From CAYONM01 sp964405325 (GTDB lineage Bacteria; Planctomycetota; UBA11346), in contig CAYONM010000020.1 in NCBI GenBank assembly GCA_964405325.1, positions 1 through 28,516 of the forward strand: DNA of 28,516 nucleotides, given 5' to 3'. The notes beneath the pieces were generated by a model that saw only the letters and a program-made list of their open reading frames with translations, did no database searches and was not told where the DNA came from. This document shows positions 23,505-28,516 of the stretch, in pieces. Position numbers and translations under genes: made by a program. Every line of letters begins with the position of its first letter. Within the stretch, counting starts at the first letter, position 1.

Positions 23505-24977
23505 TCAGGCTTGATCACTGCGACTCAAATCCAACCCGCCATACGCCTTGCGGGTTAATTTGGCATTCCTCCGATAGGAAAGCCCCGACAACAGCGACAT
23601 CACTGGCCGGCGGAAGGTTATGATGTTCTTCAGAAACCGTACTGCAATACGCCAGTGACTATAAAATCCGTGATCACAGATATTCATTTCAGCAATAATC
23701 TCTGCCCATGAAAATGATCGGTAGCGGGCGGTGGGGAAGCCCAAGGTGTAATAACTCCAATCGGCAGGAAAATGATTGGCCGCAATGCGGCCATCGGCAT
23801 CCATCTTTTTCCACAGACGCGTTCCCGGCAAAGGGGTAAGGAATAACACATTGAGAGCATCAACATTGTAACGACTGGCAGCCTTGACTATGTCTCTCCC
23901 AACACCTGGCCGATCACTATCGAGGCCGATAATATAGGAGGCGACGACTAATATACGATGATGATGTATGCGTCGCACCATGCGCTTGGGGTCGCGATCT
24001 CGGTGGGCGTTATATGACTTGCCAATTTCCTTAAGGCTCTCGGGGTCGTCAGATTCAAAGCCGATAAATACGCCCCTGCAACCAGCTTCGGCGGCGAGAG
24101 AAAGGAGTTCCTCGTCATCTCCCATGTTCAGGGTTGCCTGGCAAATCCAGCGTTTTCCGAGATCAGCAGCGATAAGGGCGCGAAATAACTCCTTGGCCCG
24201 CGCAATATGTTTTTTGCTGGTGCCAATCAAATTGTCGTCGACCATCAGAATCCACTTTTCACTACAGACCCGAAAATCGTTAACAACCTCGGCAATCTCG
24301 CGATTTCTATACGCCTTTCCGCTGAGAGTGGAGACGCTGCAGAACGAACAATCCAAGGGACAGCCGCGAGTCGTCTGCACAGACCCAAAGGCATAGTCGT
24401 TTTGAAGCAATGCTCGCGGATAGGGAACTGGTTGACTCAGATTAGCGAATCCGCCCTCATAGCGGGGCTTCAAACAACCGGCCAATAGATCTTCAAGTAC
24501 TTGTGGCCAAATGGACTCTGCCTCACCGGTGACGACTGCGTCGACATAGCCGGCGACCTCTTCAGGACAAACGGAAGCATGAATGCCGCCCATCACCACA
24601 GGGATTCCCTGGGCGCGTATTTCGGTGGCTAGTTCATAGGCGCGTGGTGACTGAGAGGTGAATGCGGTGATGCCCACCAAGTCTGGAGGCGGATCAAGGA
24701 CGATTTCAGCACCAGAAACATTTTCATCGACAATGGTCACGCGCCACTCGGGAGGCGAGTGGCCAGCCAGAACCATAAGGCCCAGTGGCTTCCAGATCCG
24801 ATAGCGATTCCAGCGACTCTCCGTGGTGTTCGCTAAGCTCACCAGGGGATTGCGGGGATTAATCAGGAGTAGATGCGGACCCGCAGTAGCCGTGAGAGCA
24901 TCAGCTTGGCCCGTAGTAGCCGTGAGAGCATCAGCTTGGCCCGTAGGCCGCTCCGCATGAGGACGGGGCAGCGTCAT
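23505..24977 (-). CDS. B12-binding-type radical SAM protein
   Basis: Iron-sulphur radical enzyme of 490 residues. An N-terminal cobalamin-binding-type Rossmann domain (about 30-165, with LVGITAFTSQSPRAYELA and VVMGGIHASVCPEEV) lacks the DXHXXG cobalt motif. The radical SAM barrel carries the cluster motif CPLDCSFC with Cys206, Cys210 and Cys213. Later motifs are ILMVDDNLIG, GVFIGFESDDPESLKEI and LTPLPGTRLW. The architecture matches many methylating or lipid-modifying enzymes; the substrate cannot be named. The ATG at 24977 is the likely start although a TTG frame extends upstream. Its N-terminus carries an exact 30-bp tandem duplication (24886-24945). The gene looks visibly lower in GC than its neighbours and is bracketed by repeats, so transfer is likely. 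Confidence 0.85.
   Translation of the reverse strand: MTLPRPHAERPTGQADALTATTGQADALTATAGPHLLLINPRNPLVSLANTTESRWNRYRIWKPLGLMVLAGHSPPEWRVTIVDENVSGAEIVLDPPPDLVGITAFTSQSPRAYELATEIRAQGIPVVMGGIHASVCPEEVAGYVDAVVTGEAESIWPQVLEDLLAGCLKPRYEGGFANLSQPVPYPRALLQNDYAFGSVQTTRGCPLDCSFCSVSTLSGKAYRNREIAEVVNDFRVCSEKWILMVDDNLIGTSKKHIARAKELFRALIAADLGKRWICQATLNMGDDEELLSLAAEAGCRGVFIGFESDDPESLKEIGKSYNAHRDRDPKRMVRRIHHHRILVVASYIIGLDSDRPGVGRDIVKAASRYNVDALNVLFLTPLPGTRLWKKMDADGRIAANHFPADWSYYTLGFPTARYRSFSWAEIIAEMNICDHGFYSHWRIAVRFLKNIITFRRPVMSLLSGLSYRRNAKLTRKAYGGLDLSRSDQA
24886..24945 (-). repeat. Exact 30-bp tandem duplication inside the radical-SAM gene
   Basis: Two identical 30-base units, 24886-24915 and 24916-24945, encode a duplicated ten-residue block (GQADALTAT followed by T or A) just before the conserved domain begins. 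The frame is kept. An exact tandem suggests a recent slippage event or a length-variable linker. Confidence 0.85.
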
Positions 24978-25060
24978 GAGATCAGTGATTGGGCACCTAC
25001 TTTCGGTTATAAACACGCAATGTAGGCGCTGTGGACACTGGCACAATGCCCTGAGGACAT

Positions 25061-25190
25061 ATTCATGAGGCGTCCCTCAGAGGAGGCGTTGCCCCCTGGC
25101 GCGAACCGCAGGTCCTCGGTCGGCCGGTCTCGCGCTTGGACGCGCTCGCCTGGCTCTTATCGGATTTATCGGATTCGTGCCGAATTCGGC
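25061..25190 (+). repeat. Dispersed TIR element, copy 7
   Basis: Left end GTCCCTCAGAGGAGGCGTTG, then CGAACCGCAGGTCCTCGGTC and the CGCGCTTGGACGCGCTCGCC block, ending with CCGAATTCGGC. It has a small duplication of TATCGGATT within the core and lacks the middle of the copy 6 sequence. A 23-bp stretch at 25061-25083 is repeated exactly at 25191-25213, the start of copy 8, so copies 7 and 8 are in tandem with a 130-bp period. Confidence 0.8.
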
Positions 25191-25395
25191 ATTCATGAGG
25201 CGTCCCTCAGAGGGGGCTTCCCCCGCCAGTCCGGCGCGGACCTCGCGACGTCCGTCGCTCCCACCAGTCGGTCTCCGGCCCCCAACCTCGGTCGGAGGTG
25301 CGGACCGCAGGTCCTCTCCTCACGTCCTCACGCCTGGGCGCGCCCACCCGGGTAGCCGCGCGCTTGGCTGGAATTCGACCTGTGCTGGAGGTGCC
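25191..25395 (+). repeat. Dispersed TIR element, copy 8 (expanded)
   Basis: Starts with the same 23 bp as copy 7, then CGACGTCCGTCGCTC, CTCGGTCGGAGGTGCGGACC and GCAGGTCCT as in copy 6. A longer diverged stretch follows, then GGAATTCGACCTGTGCTGGAG, a decayed form of the right end. It closes the right side of the radical-SAM segment. Confidence 0.75.
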
Positions 25396-25450
25396 ATACA
25401 AGATGCATCGGGTGTGACCGTGGCATGATACCACCGAGCGACTGCTAAAC

Positions 25451-25495
25451 GGACCTTCTCCGACGCGACCCCGTTGGGGTAGTCAGAGAAGGTCC
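25451..25495. other. 45-base compact hairpin
   Basis: The arms 25451-25460 and 25486-25495 pair perfectly over 10 bp. Inside, 62-64 pairs with 82-84 and 68-72 with 76-80 (relative to 25400) around a GTT loop, with one mismatch and one three-against-one internal loop: 18 pairs in 45 bases. No T-run follows on either strand. It could be the end of the transcript of the small minus-strand gene next to it, a small RNA, or a recombination or binding palindrome. No known family recognised. Confidence 0.5.
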
Positions 25496-25544
25496 GGGAC
25501 TGCGGCAGGACCAAATGGCCCCCTCAAGCAACATGATGCGATGA

Positions 25545-25661
25545 CTATGGAATCGGTTTGATCGGCTTTTTGGCCGCCGCTTTTTGGGCTCGTTTTTCTT
25601 TCGGGGTTGAGGCGGGTTTCTTCTTGTCTTCACGTGTCCCGCGATTTTTTCCCTTGGCCAT
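25545..25661 (-). CDS. Small Lys/Ala-rich basic protein
   Basis: A 38-residue product beginning MAKGKNRGTREDKKKP and ending KPIKPIP. It is extremely basic and likely disordered. The ATG at 25661 has AAGGAG with a six-base gap. The 21 bases around ribosome site and start nearly match those of the GNAT-nitrilase gene at 18280, differing at one or two positions. Short proteins beginning MAKG.. with KKP.KTPKEKR-like tails occur in many bacteria as uncharacterised conserved proteins, possibly nucleic-acid or ribosome associated. Real expression is supported by the ribosome site but not proven. Confidence 0.55.
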   Translation of the reverse strand: MAKGKNRGTREDKKKPASTPKEKRAQKAAAKKPIKPIP

Positions 25662-25916
25662 GCTGGGCTCCTTTCGAGAGTGCGGCCTGAATGTATTGGC
25701 GTCCCAGCGCTTTTGCTACGGGAAATTTCCCCTTAGAGGAGAACAGTCTCTGGTCGAGGCCACTTGGCAGAGGATTTTTCAGAATTCATGCTGGCTTCGA
25801 GCGTGGAGGCTTACGGTACATCTAGATCGGCAGCGATGCATGCTGCATCCGGTAGGTCGGATCGCGGACTCATTCAACGCATCTCGACTCGAAGCCTTCG
25901 AACATCGAGACTACTT

Positions 25917-26781
25917 ATGCCTGAAGCCCCAATCCCCTTCGACCGTATCGCCTTTCTGGGTGGTCATCCTCCTCGGCGCTGCGGTATCGCGACGTTTACC
26001 CACGATCTCAGCGAAGCAGTGGCTGAAGCCCAACCCACCGCCACCTGCACCGTGGCGGCGATGAATGATCTGCAGAAGGCCTATTGTTATCCGGCCCGAG
26101 TCGGCATCGAGATCGCCCAGCACGATGTTAACAGCTACCGTCGTGCCGCAGAAATCTTCAATCATATGGATATCGATCTACTGAATGTCCAACATGAGTT
26201 TGGCATCTTTGGTGGTCCAGCCGGAAGCCACGTCCTGGCGCTCCTGCGCGAGGTGCGTATGCCGGTGGTCACGACCTTGCACACCATTCTCACGGCACCC
26301 GATAGCGATCAGCGTGCGGTCATGGAGGGCTTGATCTGCTACTCGCAGCGCCTGGTCGTGATGACGCAAAAGGGCTCCAGCCTCTTGCAATCGGTTTATG
26401 GCGTCCCTGCAGCGTACGTCCGCCGGTCATTTCCGACCGATCGGCAGCAACGGTTTTTATCCCAAGGGCGGGGCCCGCGCCGATTTCGACCAACAACCGG
26501 TTGAAGCACAAGCGATGGTTGCCGCCTGTCTGGCAGCCCATCGGGCCACCGACGAATCGCGTTGGCTGATTGAGGCGCAGCGCTGCTTCGGCTGGTTCAT
26601 TGGGGAGAACGATCTTGGGCAGGCACTGTACGATCCCGTAAGCGGCGGCTGCCGCGACGGCCTGCACCACGATCGCAGCAACGCTAATCAGGGCGCCGAA
26701 TCAACCTTGGCCTACCATCTCGCCTTGGCCGATCTGAGCAAAGCGGGTCTGATAGCGGAGACGGCGGCGGGTTCAATCTGA
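25917..26781 (+). pseudogene. Glycosyltransferase gene with central deletion and frameshift
   Basis: The 5' part encodes about 165 residues of a GT4-type glycosyltransferase N-terminal domain (MPEAPIPFDRIAFLGGHPPR, then NVQHEFGIFGGPAGSHVLAL, VVTTLHTIL and SVYGVPA). At about 26415-26425 the match jumps, in another frame, to the C-terminal part of the same long family, with GHFRPIGSNGFYPKGGARAD, FDQQPVEAQAMVAACLAAH and DPVSGGCRDGLHHDR. Intact members I know are about 750-800 residues and include the nucleotide-sugar-binding domain and most of a helical domain, all absent here. The tail frame ends in TGATG, overlapping the start of the GH130-type gene, the usual arrangement of the intact pair. 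The start at 25917 has no clear ribosome site. A true deletion and an assembly error are both possible. Confidence 0.8.
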
Positions 26782-28298
26782 TGGCTGCCGTGGCCGTCCG
26801 CCGATACGCCTGCCAGCTCGGCCCCGACCACACCCGTGTTCTGCTGCGACCCTATGTGCCCGGTGCGGCCCTCGTCAGAAGCATCATCGCTCGCGTGCTC
26901 GATGCCGACGAGGATGTCATCGAGCACAAGCTCGCGCGTGTGCTTGGTGATTTCGCCACACGACATCACCAATTAGAAGACATCCTCTTATCCCATTACC
27001 AACTGGTCAGTACAGGCATCGCCGACGATGGAGCGCTGACGCGCGCCCGAAAACTGCTGATCGGAGCGCATTTCTCTGGCGAGTACGCACTCGAATCGGC
27101 AGCGCTCTTCAATCCGTCCATGGTGCCGCATCCTGATCAGACCGATGTACCGCCGGGCAGCCTGCGGTTCATCATGAGCCTGCGCGCCACAGGCGAGGGC
27201 CACGTCTCGTCGATCGAATTCCGCTCCGGGTTGTTGACGGCTGCCGGCGCGATCGAACTGCAGCCGCCCACCAGCTTGGTCAGCGCCCCGGTGGTGGCCC
27301 ATAATCCCACCTACCATAAAATCCCCTTCATTTGCAAGCTGCGCGAGATGGACTGCGATCTTGCCGTCTCCACACGGGTCACCGATGCACTCGCGGAACG
27401 CTTCACCCTGGAGCAATTGCGAGAAGTGCTGCGATCCTTGGACGATGGCGATCAACCATCGGGCCCGGAACTCCAGCACACCCTGTCCTGCATCCTGTGG
27501 CTGGCGGATTCGAATTACGAGATCGGTTTCGATCCCCAACTTGCCATCAACGAACGTGCTATTTTTCCGGTCTCCGTAAACGAGAGCAACGGCATCGAAG
27601 ACGCCCGTTTCGTTCAGTTCATCGACGATGATGCCGCACCCATCTATTACGCGACCTATACCGCCTACAACGGTCATACCATTCTGCCGCAACTGATCGC
27701 GACCGAAGATTTCCTGACCTTCCGCATTCTGACCCTCAACGGCAGCGCGGTGCAGAACAAAGGCATGGCTTTGTTCCCCCGCAAGGTCGATGGCCGTTAC
27801 GCAATGCTGTCACGGCAGGACGACGAGAACATCTGCATCATGTTCTCCGACAACCTCCACTACTGGGCGGATCCCCAGGTGATCTTGCGCCCACAAGAAC
27901 CCTGGGAATCGGTGAAGATCGGCAACTGCGGATCGCCAATCGAAACCGATGCCGGTTGGCTGGTGATCACCCATGGGGTCGGACCCATGCGCACGTATTG
28001 CATCGGCGCAGCGCTGCTCGCTCTTGATGACCCGACCCGGGTCATCGGCAGGCTGCGCGCCCCGCTCCTCGCTCCGCAAGGGCACGAGCGGGAGGGATAC
28101 GTGCCCAATGTGGTCTACAGCTGTGGATCCCTGCTGCATGGAGCCAACCTGATCACGCCCTATGCGATGAGCGATCGTGAAACGGGCATCGCTGCAATCG
28201 ATCTGGAACACCTGCTCGCGGCACTGACAGAAAAGGGTGGTCGCGACAGACCGCTGCCTGGCACACTGGTGGCGGGGAACAAACGTGATCCCCGATGA
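26781..28298 (+). CDS. GH130-type glycosidase/phosphorylase
   Basis: Five-bladed beta-propeller enzyme related to mannoside phosphorylases that act on beta-mannosides. The 505-residue product has a helical N-terminal stretch (about 1-160). A GH130-like propeller follows, with NESNGIEDARFVQF, YYATYTAYNGHTILPQLIAT, NKGMALFPRKVDGRYAMLSR, PWESVKIGNCGSPIETDAGW, and VPNVVYSCGSLLHG. The conserved Asp of GIEDAR is the expected proton donor region. The start overlaps the preceding stop as TGATG, so translation depended on the upstream, now damaged, glycosyltransferase gene. The frame itself is intact. Substrate and whether it phosphorolyses or hydrolyses are unknown. Confidence 0.85.
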   Translation: MAAVAVRRYACQLGPDHTRVLLRPYVPGAALVRSIIARVLDADEDVIEHKLARVLGDFATRHHQLEDILLSHYQLVSTGIADDGALTRARKLLIGAHFSGEYALESAALFNPSMVPHPDQTDVPPGSLRFIMSLRATGEGHVSSIEFRSGLLTAAGAIELQPPTSLVSAPVVAHNPTYHKIPFICKLREMDCDLAVSTRVTDALAERFTLEQLREVLRSLDDGDQPSGPELQHTLSCILWLADSNYEIGFDPQLAINERAIFPVSVNESNGIEDARFVQFIDDDAAPIYYATYTAYNGHTILPQLIATEDFLTFRILTLNGSAVQNKGMALFPRKVDGRYAMLSRQDDENICIMFSDNLHYWADPQVILRPQEPWESVKIGNCGSPIETDAGWLVITHGVGPMRTYCIGAALLALDDPTRVIGRLRAPLLAPQGHEREGYVPNVVYSCGSLLHGANLITPYAMSDRETGIAAIDLEHLLAALTEKGGRDRPLPGTLVAGNKRDPR

Positions 28299-28455
28299 AG
28301 CGGCGGTCGTCTTTCATGGCCAATTCTTGTCGCCTGGATTTGGCCGACAATCCGATCCTGATGCACCTTAAGGGTAAGCGGCGCCTAGCCGTACACCTGA
28401 ATCGCGTTGTTCGATTATTCTTCTCACTGAGGCGCGGAGGCACGGAGAGGACATC
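28299..28455. other. Non-coding gap with a GGAGGCACGGAGA-type motif
   Basis: No gene recognised between the GH130-type stop and the sulfatase fragment. Near its right end (28428-28450) lies GAGGCGCGGAGGCACGGAGAGG. Strings of this kind recur as short dispersed repeats in many environmental genomes. It abuts the point where sulfatase similarity begins. Confidence 0.35.
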
Positions 28456-28516
28456 TTGGCCGACCACGGTGATGGCTGCGGCGCCCACCAGTGGAACCAG
28501 AAGATGGTGCTCTACG
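28456..28516 (+). pseudogene. Sulfatase fragment, apparently truncated at the 5' side
   Basis: The last codons read DHGDGCGAHQWNQKMVLY, the conserved DHGD..GAH.W.QK..LY segment found in the second half of type I sulfatases, including a metal-binding Asp-His pair. Family members normally have about 250-300 residues before this point, with the CXPXR formylglycine motif. Here only about 20 unrelated in-frame codons precede it. The gene continues beyond the window. Either the 5' part is deleted or the assembly is broken here; the length of the remaining gene is unknown. Confidence 0.55.

Noticed and set aside
14391..25395. CRISPR array from recurring repeats
   Set aside because: Copies are long, far apart, diverged and unevenly spaced, with genes between them and no cas genes.

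Overview
The window is GC-rich bacterial DNA. A planctomycete or other PVC-superphylum host seems most likely to me. The clues are a cysteine-poor L33, a long SecE, a c-type cytochrome fused to DUF2231 next to ResB/CcsA, a GNAT-nitrilase fusion and an actinobacterial/PVC-like ZapE. This is a family-level impression without a database search.

Layout. (1) 1-5630, minus strand: the conserved translation block, transcribed tRNA-Thr(TGT), tRNA-Tyr, tRNA-Gly, tRNA-Thr(GGT), tuf, rpmG, tRNA-Trp, secE, nusG, rplK, rplA, rplJ, rplL. A good promoter lies ahead of the first tRNA; rpoB, the usual next gene, would lie beyond position 1. (2) 5771-9241: a minus-strand pair (STAS-like protein and an unknown 99-residue protein), then plus-strand zapE, ybeY and an AraC-type regulator. 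(3) 9270-14383: glgB on minus, and divergently fetA-fetB (ABC metal exporter), uppP and tmk. (4) 14662-18280: an exported clan GH-A glycoside hydrolase on plus and a GNAT-nitrilase fusion on minus. (5) 18415-22872, minus: a cytochrome c maturation operon (cytochrome-DUF2231, a tiny membrane protein, an exported unknown, ResB, CcsA) whose last four genes overlap as ATGA. (6) 22955-25661: repeats around a lower-GC B12/radical-SAM gene, and a 38-residue basic ORF. (7) 25917-28516: a glycan region with a glycosyltransferase gene that has lost its middle, an intact GH130-type gene, and a sulfatase fragment running off the window.

The most unusual structure is a family of dispersed elements of roughly 90-200 bp whose ends read CCCTCAGAG / CTCTGAGGG. 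I count eight full, diverged or partial copies. They lie between genes and bracket zapE, the GH-A hydrolase and the radical-SAM gene. Separately, a 28-bp sequence at the left edge recurs exactly, inverted, at 23117-23144, beside a 132-bp near-palindrome.
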